Source: Buxus sempervirens
Taxonomy: Eukaryota > Streptophyta > Magnoliopsida > Buxales > Buxaceae
DNA: 64,000 bases
Assembly: GCA_947561395.2 (NCBI GenBank)
Contig: OX387187.1
Span: forward strand, 38,979,829 to 39,043,828
Direction of reading: 5' to 3'
Shown: in pieces, positions 57,401 through 64,000 of the stretch
How the letters are laid out: each line of letters opens with the position of its first letter
How positions within the stretch are numbered: position 1 is the stretch's first letter
Notes under the pieces: model-generated
The model's database searches: none
Seen by the model: only the letters and a program-made list of their open reading frames with translations
What the model was told of the DNA's origin: nothing
Translations under genes and position numbers: made by a program

Positions 57401-58638
57401 CTGTCATTTATGCAATGGGGAGCCGAGGTGAAACAGTTAGAGAAAAAAGTGATTGCTTCATCTTTGATATTCTGGTTATTATTAAACCACTCACTACCAT
57501 TCATCCTCTGTTTATGCTTACGAATCTGAAGAGAGGCATGGAAAAAGTTTGAGTTCCTATCCCCGTCTTGTAACCATTTAACTCTGGATTGCTGTCTATA
57601 AAGGATCTCTTGTTGGGATATGCTTTTGATGAACTCTTTCTTATTGAGATGAAGAGAGTCTGCACTTTGCTGATTCCATTGTGTCTGTAAGATATTTTCC
57701 AGCTCAGAAATTTTCAAAGAAAGATTCTTTATTCTAGTGTGAACATCTCCAAATACTTCCCAATTCCATTTCCGGAGAGCTGCTCTCAATTGCTTCAACT
57801 TTCTTGAAAACACAAACATTGGAGAGCCCATAGTATTAGCATGCCAGTTGGACTTGACAAAGTCAGAGAAATCATGGTGAGAAGTCCACATCTTCTGGAA
57901 TTTGAACATAGAATGTCCTTGATTCCCAGATGCATGAGCAACAGTTAGAAGGATTGGGCTGTGATCTGAGCAAACCCGAGGAAGATGCAATACCTTGAGA
58001 GAATCCAATAAATTAAGACCCTGATGATTAATCAAAAATCTGTCTAACCGAGCCCAAATTCTTCTTTGACCGGCCTGCTCATTACACCAAGTGTATTTAT
58101 CTCCATGGAATCCCATATCCTTTAATCCTGCACATTGAATGAAGTCCTGGAACTCTTGCATCGATCTATTTTCTGGATTTCTCCCACCTTTTTTGTCTTC
58201 CACAGATAGAATTGCATTGAAATCTCCCCCTAGAACCCAAGGAAGGCTAACAGTACTTGAGAAACTCAGCATCTCTTGCCAAATTTGTCTTCTCTCCAGC
58301 ACATCACATTTAGCATAGATGAAAGATATTAAATAAGGAGAAAAAGAAGCATTATTCCCTGGACTTACAAGAGCAGTAATGTATTGTTCAGAAACAGTTA
58401 TGAAGTCCAAATTCAAGATATCAGACCAGAAAATCCAGATTTTGCTAATTTGATGTTGACTACTAAAATAGTTCTTCATTTTAATCTTCTTTGCTACCTT
58501 TTTGCACCTGTCAGTTGTACACATCGGCTCAAGAATTGCTAGAAGCTGGATTTTGTTTGAGGCTACATGAGACTTTAACATGTTTATAGAATCTGAGTTT
58601 GCCACCCCTCTTATATTCCATATCATTGTGTCAATCAT
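54493..58638 (-). CDS. LINE ORF2: endonuclease, reverse transcriptase, RNase H
   Basis: 1381 aa, unbroken. AP-type endonuclease at the N-terminus: MIWNIRG (Asn8), ILEP (Glu37), VLGGDFNAIL about 135, VCSDHSPIL about 225. Reverse transcriptase: GPDGFTG, ALIPKV, DFRPISLCN, KLDMAKAFDRMEW, GLRQGDPLSPLLF and the catalytic FADD near 683. A zf-RVT region follows (WVNHIPKKISVFFWKLL, then a CSQCNCC...LNHLF cluster near 1050-1080). A C-terminal RNase H domain has NVDGASKGNPG (about 1228), MAELLALRDGL, ETDSK (about 1291) and REANAVADALA, so all four acidic residues are present. It makes target-primed cDNA copies; plant L1-type elements with an added RNase H are known. Its ATG overlaps the ORF1 stop. Confidence 0.95.
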   Translation of the reverse strand: MIDTMIWNIRGVANSDSINMLKSHVASNKIQLLAILEPMCTTDRCKKVAKKIKMKNYFSSQHQISKIWIFWSDILNLDFITVSEQYITALVSPGNNASFSPYLISFIYAKCDVLERRQIWQEMLSFSSTVSLPWVLGGDFNAILSVEDKKGGRNPENRSMQEFQDFIQCAGLKDMGFHGDKYTWCNEQAGQRRIWARLDRFLINHQGLNLLDSLKVLHLPRVCSDHSPILLTVAHASGNQGHSMFKFQKMWTSHHDFSDFVKSNWHANTMGSPMFVFSRKLKQLRAALRKWNWEVFGDVHTRIKNLSLKISELENILQTQWNQQSADSLHLNKKEFIKSISQQEILYRQQSRVKWLQDGDRNSNFFHASLQIRKHKQRMNGSEWFNNNQNIKDEAITFFSNCFTSAPHCINDSLGYIPKILNENMNEKLTDNPSREEIKQAVFELDPDSAPGPDGFTGWFYQSCWEIIADDLEAAVSEFFHDRMLPTSFTASHIALIPKVDHPESFSDFRPISLCNYSYKVISKILATRLSVILPNIISREQSAFVKGRSISDSISLAHELCQDINRKCLGSNIIIKLDMAKAFDRMEWDFLIEVCRRYGFSESWCNLISRCLNNCWFSVLLKGRACGFFKSSRGLRQGDPLSPLLFIIAEEVFSRGLFSMVQEGSIGFYHSGRTPLKVTHILFADDILVFTNGKKSSLDNLLNFIKTYEEASGQLVNKSKSGLISSSRISSSRLAMLQSMSGIRKVSLPIKYLGAPLFHGRSSTPMFSEILEKIQKRISGWKSKTLSHGGRVTLIQSVLSSIHIHTLSAIPFPKVVLKRIEGLFANFFWGESIDHGPKKHWLRWEKICLPKSEGGLDIKSVSDVMKSLQIKMGWKALHGDSLWSEFMRAKYCASGNLQNLQDRSGSSKIWKSILKVKEAILENTAWSIEEGKISFWFDHWSHLGKLSELVQDEDIPLAEARVSDMLNPTGSLNVGLLNGVLPPDINSQLLEIQFRLSNLKDKPLWKPSSSGIFSTSSAWNLIRKFGNNCVWSKSIWVNHIPKKISVFFWKLLNGELPTDDRITASGIQLCSQCNCCTSKNLETLNHLFSFGEIASFVWEYFANCFKFQFHPLHDLATKISFWFSGHLDDQYGLLLKATPLLICWEIWLARCNSRFEDAPMLKEQITSKVYRWLQEIAYLTKPTRNCKPQGVLVLEQLLLYSPHIRARRLQIVRWLRQRAPAFILNVDGASKGNPGISGGGGVIRNNSGLFLVAFSANYGFQSNLMAELLALRDGLRLADSFGLQELVIETDSKILVDMVNGKASIPWKFMIWWQEIKGRLSIQNRIVHHIYREANAVADALANEGCENTSKYIFESQGILSSKVKGCLFLDRSGLYAFRK

Positions 58639-60140
58639 TAAGACGATTTGATAAAATTAGAAGATGAGGTCTTTACCTTGGACCTTGTGGTAATGCCTGA
58701 TGCAGAGTTAATATGATTCTTCTTTGAAGTCTGAATCGGTGAGGCCAACTGATTGTTATCTCTCTGAGAAATTTCCAAATTACGATCCAGCGAATTAAAG
58801 GCAAGATCCACTCGTTTTGACAAAGCAACTTGGTCCCTTAATAAGGATATCTTAGCATCATTCAAGGATAAATGTCCCTTAACAGAATTTGCCTTAACCG
58901 AATCCAAAGTAAGAGCTTGGATTAAAGAATCTGAATATATGTACTGCGAGAGATCTACAATGAGGTTTCTTTCTAATGTGTTTGAAGACTGCTCATTCCT
59001 TCCTTCTTCAACATTTGTCCTTGTTTCTATATCCTTTTCAACTTCCTTGTGGGATTGCTCCAAGAGACCATTCTCGAGATTTCTTATCTGCTCCTCTTGG
59101 ATTCCTTCTGAAATCTGTTCGGTGCCACTTGACTCAAAAAATATTGGATTTTGCTGTTGTGTAATCTTCTCCGTTGAAACAGGTGGTGGACATTCTTGCT
59201 GGTTCTCGACGGCTTCTTTCCCAGATGTAATAATCTCATGAGAATCCTCTAATGAAGGCCATTTATCAAAAACCCCAATGCTCCTATACTGCTGCTGAGG
59301 AAAATCAAGGCCATCTTCTAATGAAGGACATTTTTCAAATACCCCAACACGCCTATACTGCTGTTGTGGAATTTCTGTTGATTTTTTCTTCAATGCAATT
59401 CTACAGCTTGAAACATCATGCCCACGATGAGAGCAGCCTGTGCAATAAGGAGGAACCTTCTCGTAGAGTATATGTTGCCATCTTCCATACTCAGATCCCA
59501 TCCGTATCCAGATTTTTGTTGGGTGCTCCTTTAACAGGTCCAATAAAACACAGACTCTTGCTAAGCTTGGTCTAGTTAAGCTTCTTGTTGGGCCATCAAC
59601 TGCCAGAGGTTTACCAACAGCTCCTGCAATGGAGAAGAAAAAAGATTCAGAGAATAAATTTATTGGAAGGTTGGGCAAAGATATCCAAACCGGTACTAGT
59701 GAAGACTCTTTAGATGGATCAAATCTCATGTTCCATTGAAATAAACGAAACTGAATCCCCTTGATAGATAGGTTCTCTCTCGTCCATGCTCTAATGAAGT
59801 CTTTCTCCTCTTTGAAAAGAAATAACAAGTGCCGGTTGTCCAGCACTCCAACATGAAACCTATCTTGCAAGCCCCAAGATTTTTGAATGGTGTCTCGAAC
59901 CACATCCACCGAAGGTCTACCATTGATAAACTTTGCTACCAAAGTGTGGACAAAAGGGTTAATGGACTTCTTGATTTCAACGTCTGAAAACTCCACTGCT
60001 GGGAAGCCATGGAAGCTTGTTACTGCTTTTCTTGGGATAGAGATTTCTTCAACTTCAAGCGGAGAGCCTGCTACAACAGAAGCAAAAGTTCTCTTGTCTG
60101 GAGGAACCGAGGAAGAGCCACCTTGAAGGTTGACTGCCAT
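58638..60140 (-). CDS. LINE ORF1: DUF4283-type RNA-binding protein with zinc knuckle
   Basis: 500 aa. Residues about 60-200 have the DUF4283-like fold seen in plant LINE ORF1 (VAKFINGRPSVDVVRD, HLLFLFKEEKDFIRAW, FRLFQWNMRFDPSKE, VWISLPNLPINLF, GKPLAVDGPT). A CCHC knuckle follows (YCTGCSHRGHDVSSC, C-x2-C-x4-H-x4-C), then a low-complexity acidic/polar tail. After the knuckle there is a 23-residue tandem duplication, PQQQYRRVGVFEKCPSLED then PQQQYRSIGVFDKWPSLED (DNA period 69 bp, 59248 and 59317). The protein is expected to bind the LINE RNA. The ATG at 60140 is the first in a good context after the GC-rich array. Confidence 0.92.
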   Translation of the reverse strand: MAVNLQGGSSSVPPDKRTFASVVAGSPLEVEEISIPRKAVTSFHGFPAVEFSDVEIKKSINPFVHTLVAKFINGRPSVDVVRDTIQKSWGLQDRFHVGVLDNRHLLFLFKEEKDFIRAWTRENLSIKGIQFRLFQWNMRFDPSKESSLVPVWISLPNLPINLFSESFFFSIAGAVGKPLAVDGPTRSLTRPSLARVCVLLDLLKEHPTKIWIRMGSEYGRWQHILYEKVPPYCTGCSHRGHDVSSCRIALKKKSTEIPQQQYRRVGVFEKCPSLEDGLDFPQQQYRSIGVFDKWPSLEDSHEIITSGKEAVENQQECPPPVSTEKITQQQNPIFFESSGTEQISEGIQEEQIRNLENGLLEQSHKEVEKDIETRTNVEEGRNEQSSNTLERNLIVDLSQYIYSDSLIQALTLDSVKANSVKGHLSLNDAKISLLRDQVALSKRVDLAFNSLDRNLEISQRDNNQLASPIQTSKKNHINSASGITTRSKVKTSSSNFIKSS

Positions 60141-60199
60141 TGGAGAGAAAGACGCCCCTTCTCAGAAGAAAAGGCGCCTCTCTCAAGCCCTGAACCTCC

Positions 60200-60960
60200 G
60201 TGAACCTGCCTGAGGCTGCGACAGAGACTCAGGTGGCGCTGCAGGAGACGCTACAGAGTCCCAGGTCGCAGGTCGCAGGGCCGCCTTGCCTCGAGAAGAA
60301 ACCCCAGGTCGCAGGAAACCTCTCCTCCCAGGTCGCGGGTCCCCTCGCCCCAGGGCGCAGGTCTTCTCTCCGCAGGTCACAGGACGCCTCTCCGCAGGTC
60401 GCCTCTCCCCAGGACGCAGGTCGCGGTTCTCCTCTCCGCAGGTCGCAGGTCCTCTCCGCAGGTAGCCTCTCTGCAGGTCGCAGGTTCTCCGCAGGTCCTC
60501 TCCGCAGGTTCGCCGCAGGTTCTCGCCGCAGGTTCGCCGCAGGTTCTCGCCGCAGGTTCTCGTCCCAAGTCCTCTCCGCAGGTTCGCCGCAGGTTCTCGC
60601 CTCTCCCCAGGACGCAGGCCGCAGGTCCGCCTCGCCGCAGGTCCTCTCCGCAAGTCACAGGTCCTCTCCGCAGGTCGCAGGTCTCCGCAGGTCCTCTCCC
60701 CTAAGGTCTCCGCAGGTCTCCGCAGGTCGCCGCAGGTCGCCGCAGGTTCGCCTGGCCGCAGGTCGCCGCAGGTTCGCCTCGCCGCAGGTTCGCCTCGCCG
60801 CAGGTCGCCGCAGGTTCGCCTCACCGCAGGTCGCCGCAGGCCTCCGCAGGTTCGCCTCGCCTCCGCAGGTTCTCGCCGCAGGTCGCCGCAGGCCTCCGCA
60901 GGTTGCCGCAGGTTCGCCTCGCCGCAGGTCGCCGCAGGCCTCCGCAGGTTCGCCTCGCCT
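60200..60960 (-). repeat. CpG-rich tandem array forming the LINE 5'UTR
   Basis: About 36 copies of CCGCAGG (CCTGCGG on the LINE strand) by eye, separated by 2-8 nt such as TTCG, TCG, CCT and TTCTCG; longer units like CGCAGGTTCGCCTCGC recur. GC content is far above the rest of the window and CpG is dense. The array lies between the LINE 5' end (61037) and ORF1 (60140), inside the TSDs, so it is part of the element. By position it is analogous to the monomer arrays of mouse L1 promoters; promoter function is inference. Long open frames over it on both strands come from the absence of stop codons in the repeat. Confidence 0.93.
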
Positions 60961-61037
60961 ATAGATCAACCTAGTTCCTATATCCTATTAGGTTTCTTCT
61001 TCTTTGTCATGAATCATTCAAACGACAAGTGAGATCC

Positions 61038-61050
61038 GATCAAAGGCAAG
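61038..61050 (+). repeat. LINE target-site duplication, right copy
   Basis: GATCAAAGGCAAG at the 5' edge of the minus-strand LINE, identical to 54298-54310. Confidence 0.95.
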
Positions 61051-61180
61051 TTCCAACTCAGCACTATTGTTGGAAGTTGATTCTACAATAAAGGGAAGAG
61101 AAGGAGACATTTGAGCTGGGCATATAGGGAAGGAGACGTTTGAAATTCCAACTCAGCACTATTGTTGGAAGTTGATCCTA
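61051..61180 (+). repeat. 95-bp-spaced repeat with TTCCAAC/GTTGGAA inverted core
   Basis: TTCCAACTCAGCACTATTG followed by TTGGAAGTTGAT occurs at 61051 and 61146, and once left of the LINE (54260). TTCCAAC and GTTGGAA form an inverted repeat around an 11-nt loop. ACAATAAAGGGAAG follows two copies. TGTTGGAA and TTCCAACA-type ends are common in Copia LTRs, so this may be an eroded LTR region. Confidence 0.7.
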
Positions 61181-61246
61181 CAATAAAGGGAAGGGAAGAA
61201 GACGTTTGAGCTGCTTGGCATTCATTCTATCACAAATCTAACCGTT

Positions 61247-61298
61247 GGGGACTATTGCTGGAAAAGAGACGTTGGAATTTATTCCAGCAATAATCCCC
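61247..61298. other. Inverted repeat (17-bp arms)
   Basis: GGGGACTATTGCTGGAA (61247-61263) and TTCCAGCAATAATCCCC (61282-61298) are complementary except for one base, with an 18-nt loop. AACCGTTGGGGA recurs at 61240 and 61320. Confidence 0.8.
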
Positions 61299-61467
61299 AT
61301 TCATTCTCTCACCAATCTAACCGTTGGGGATCATTCTCTCACAATTCTCTCCTCCCATTTTGTTTTATGTTAAAACCACAACGTGGTGTACTTTGAAAGT
61401 TGACGGTTGATGTTAGAGAGACTTGTATTGTTGTTTCTTCGTAGTTTTATTGTTTTCTTTAATTAAT

Positions 61468-61571
61468 GCATGAATATTTATCTCAAATTAATTAAAGCAT
61501 TAAAAGAATTTGTTTTCTTCAAACCATTAGGAAAGGTAATCAAAGCATGAATATTTATCTCAAATTAATTA
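61468..61571 (+). repeat. 27-bp direct repeat before the Copia gag frame
   Basis: GCATGAATATTTATCTC + AAATTAATTA occurs at 61468 and 61545. The gag frame opens inside the second copy, so a small duplication may have rebuilt the upstream junction. Confidence 0.85.
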
Positions 61572-64000
61572 AGAGAATTTGTGATGAATTATTTGCTATG
61601 CACAAACCTGTCTTCGATAGAGACAAAGTTTTTTGGACGATTAATGGCCTTGGACAAAGGTTCGATAGCTTTGTAGATGCTATCATGGCTCGACCACCTC
61701 TTCCCACATTCAGTCAACTCTCTGCTTCGTTGCTTGCCCTAGAGCAACGAACACCGATGAACAACTCCGAAAAAATGGAAGTACAGGAACATCAAGCCTA
61801 TGTTGGACAAAGACAAGCTCAAAGCAATAAGGGAAGTAGAAACTGGAATCAACCCTTTGATTCCAAGGGACGTGGTTTCCCTCAAAATGGTCAACGTCAA
61901 ACTCAAAATCCTCGTCAACCATTAAATCTACCTGCAGAAAATGAAAAAAAGGAAGAACGATACAACAATCGTCCTCAGGAAAGAGATAATCAGAACCTCC
62001 AGAAATCATACAACTTGACTATACCTGTCTGCCAGATTTGCAAGAAACTCGGACACAAGGCAATACGATGCTGGTATCATTTTAATCACACCTACCAACT
62101 AGAAGAAATTCCCCAAGCTTTAGCAGCTATGACCATAACTGATCCTAGTGATCCCGAATGGATCCCTGACACTGGTGCTACATCTCACATGACCAATACT
62201 ACAGGTAATCTTTCTACTGCTTCTCCTTATCATGGATCATATAAAATATTGATAGGTGATGGAAATACTTTGACCATCTTTCATATTGGAAGGACCACAC
62301 TTTCAACAACACATGGTGTTTTACAATTAAAGGATGTGTTGGTTGTACCACATATTACTAAAAATCTCTTATCTGTTAGTCAATTATCTTCTGATTCTTC
62401 ATGTATTTTTGAATTTAACTCTAATGGCTTTTGTGATTAAGGATCAGCAGACAGGGACAATCCTAGGGAAGGGAACTAGAGACGGCGGCCTCTACAAACT
62501 AACAAGGGAATCACCAATGGCAGCTCTATACTCCAATCGGCAAAGAATTGCTTCTGAGGAAATTTGGCACAAAAGGCTTGGCCATCCCCAATCTAGAGTT
62601 TTATCTCTTTTACACTCCAATAATCTTATTTCTGTTACTTCTTGGAATAAAACTAACTCAATATGTCCTAGTTGTCAGTTGGGAAAAAGTAGTAAGCTTC
62701 CTTTTGTGACTACCTTTACTCATTCTGACCAACCTTTTGATAAGATCCATTGTGATCTTTGGGGTCCTGCACCTCTCACATCTATACAAGGTTTCAAATA
62801 CTATGTCTCTTTTGTAGATGATCACACACGGTACACATGGCTATGCCCTCTCAAATACAAATCTGATTTTTCCGAATGCTTCCACAATTTTATCACTATG
62901 CTTGAAACTCAGTTTCAAGCAAAAATAAAGGTTTTTCAAAGTGATGGAGGGGGTGAATTTGAAGATAATGGGTTTAATAACCTTCTTCTTAAAAAGGGCA
63001 TAGTAAGACAAATATCATGCCCAAAGACCCCGGAACAAAATAGCATAGCAGAATGGAAACATTGTAACATTGTAGAGTTCGGACTCTCGATCAATGCTAT
63101 TTCATAGTGGCCTGCCAAAAACTTATTGGTTTGAAGCTTTCAAAACTGCTATTTTTCTAATTAATCGGTTACCTTGAAGAATATTAGAAATGACCTCACC
63201 TTTTAAACTCTTATTTGGAAAACATCCAGATTACACGTCTCTTAGAGTCTTTGGTTGTAGGTGTTACCCATACTTGAGAGATAATGGGAAAAATAAATTT
63301 TCTCCAAGATCCCTCCTGTGCGTATTTATTGGATATAGCACTATCCATAAAGGGTACCAGTGTCTTTTCCCTACAACTGGACGTGTTTATATCTGTAGAC
63401 ATGTTATTTTTGATGAAACAGTGCTACCCTTTTCCAACACTCCTAATGATAATCCCATCTCTCACAATACCAACATGGAGCTTTATTCCTATGAAGAATG
63501 GGATTGCAATAATGTGACCACTGATACACCACACAACAACACCCAAGTTGTACCCTTCACAATCCATGAGGGTGAAATCATTGAGACTAACATTACACCT
63601 GAGACCCAAAGGCAATCGCCAATTCATGAACCTATCTCTCCGGTTAATGGTGAACCGAATAGTATGAACCACTCAAAACGTCAAGAACTTGATCCTAGTC
63701 ACCCGACTCAAGGGAATGGTCCATCCGATGCCCTCTCAACACCAAACATGAGTTTGGATGAACACATTAAAACGGGTAGTTTGGTGAATGATCTTGGGCC
63801 CCTTATTGACACCTCTATCCCAAACTCAAGCACTATGTTGACTCAACTCCATCCCACCACCGGACAATATTTTGGACTCAACACTCATCCCATGAAAACA
63901 AGAGGGAAAACCCAAGCCGGGCTAACCCATTCGGTCATAAGATCACCTCTTATTCCCATCGAGCCTAGCAATATTCAAGTTGCTCTTAAGCATCCTGGCT
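61547..64000 (+). mobile_element. Ty1/Copia element, decayed, cut by the window edge
   Basis: Gag remnant with SFVDAIMARPPLPTF and knuckle CQICKKLGHKAIRC (about 62030), protease DTGATSHMT (about 62168), GAG-pre-integrase EIWHKRLGHPQ and CPSCQLGKS (HHCC), then the integrase core with HCDLWGPAP, FQSDGGGEFEDNG and PEQNSIAEWKH (D-D-E). The protease-before-integrase order is the Copia signature. Breaks: a one-base shift in TTTT near 62425-62430, a second shift near 63090, and a TGA at about 63178. From 63184 the C-terminal integrase frame (LFGKHPDYTSLRVFGC, FIGYS) continues to the edge. Reverse transcriptase lies beyond 64 kb. The gag N-terminus is missing or altered. Not functional as it stands. 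Confidence 0.9.

Larger units (their letters stand above)
54311..61037 (-). mobile_element. Full-length, apparently intact LINE (about 6.7 kb)
   Basis: The minus-strand order is 5'UTR (61037-60141), ORF1, ORF2, short 3'UTR (54492-54334) and a 23-nt poly(A) (T-run at 54311-54333). Exact duplications GATCAAAGGCAAG flank it. Both ORFs are open at full length with every catalytic motif present. The perfect TSD, clean poly(A) and open frames indicate a recent insertion. It interrupts sequence belonging to the 5' neighbourhood of the Copia element at 61.5 kb. All other LINE copies in the window are broken, so this one is the only candidate for autonomous activity. Confidence 0.96.

Noticed and set aside
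54496-57552. Open frames on the + strand opposite LINE ORF2
   Set aside because: They are antisense shadows of the 1381-codon ORF2, whose motifs fix the coding strand.
60183-60964. Long open frames on both strands (213 and 254 codons) in the GC-rich block
   Set aside because: The protein text is only the tandem repeat translated (TCGDLR / SPQVA). Frames are open because the repeat has no stop codon, and the block is the LINE 5'UTR.
1-64000. A new multi-gene defence, biosynthetic or mobile system
   Set aside because: The only intact host genes are one DNA helicase and one expansin-like gene; the rest is transposon-derived or broken. No cluster logic is visible.

Overview
The window is nuclear DNA of a flowering plant, probably a woody dicot or magnoliid; I cannot name the species. 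The evidence is GT-AG (and two GC-AG) introns, an AT-rich background, a plant-type expansin-like gene, plant ankyrin-repeat membrane-protein fragments, and plant LINE, RTE, Copia, long-LTR, hAT, Mutator and Helitron elements. About 9% of the sequence looks like functional host coding sequence. Most of the rest is transposon-derived or has no recognisable content.

Region 1 (386-41713, + strand) is one gene of about 41 kb, an SRS2-like UvrD/SF1A DNA helicase (At4g25120 type). I could join 29 exons into one open frame of 3462 nt (1153 residues) with all helicase motifs present. The introns reach 6.6 kb and hold at least ten mobile-element insertions: a LINE with a short candidate target duplication (intron 4), a decayed LINE with RNase H (intron 14), a TSD-flanked 2.4-kb solo LTR (intron 16), RTE pieces (introns 4, 17, 22), a small hAT-like MITE (intron 17), a Helitron end and a Mutator-like MITE with a 9-bp TSD (intron 22), and LINE pieces in introns 5, 24, 25 and 27. 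Two introns (23 and 28) start with GC instead of GT.

Region 2 (42-52 kb) holds an LTR end with primer-binding site, a frameshifted BDA1/ITN1-like ankyrin pseudogene, an intact five-exon expansin-like B gene (47058-48299, +), and a convergent ankyrin/PGG-type membrane C-terminus (-) with one frameshift. The stretch between the expansin gene and the second ankyrin fragment is duplicated in tandem (about 48.34-50.10 kb and 50.12-51.61 kb). One copy carries a 479-bp hAT-type MITE, and the other copy serves as its empty-site control.

Region 3 (54.3-61.0 kb, - strand) is a full-length, structurally intact LINE: 13-15-bp target duplication, 23-nt poly(A), ORF1 (500 aa) and ORF2 (1381 aa) joined by an overlapping TAATG stop-start, and a 5'UTR made largely of a CpG-rich tandem array of CCGCAGG-type monomers. 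It inserted into sequence directly upstream of a decayed Ty1/Copia element (61.5 kb to the window edge, +).

I found no evidence for a new multi-gene system. The most unusual object is the LINE, which combines intact ORFs, a CpG-rich monomer-array 5'UTR and TAATG coupling. I did not recognise any tRNA or rRNA gene.
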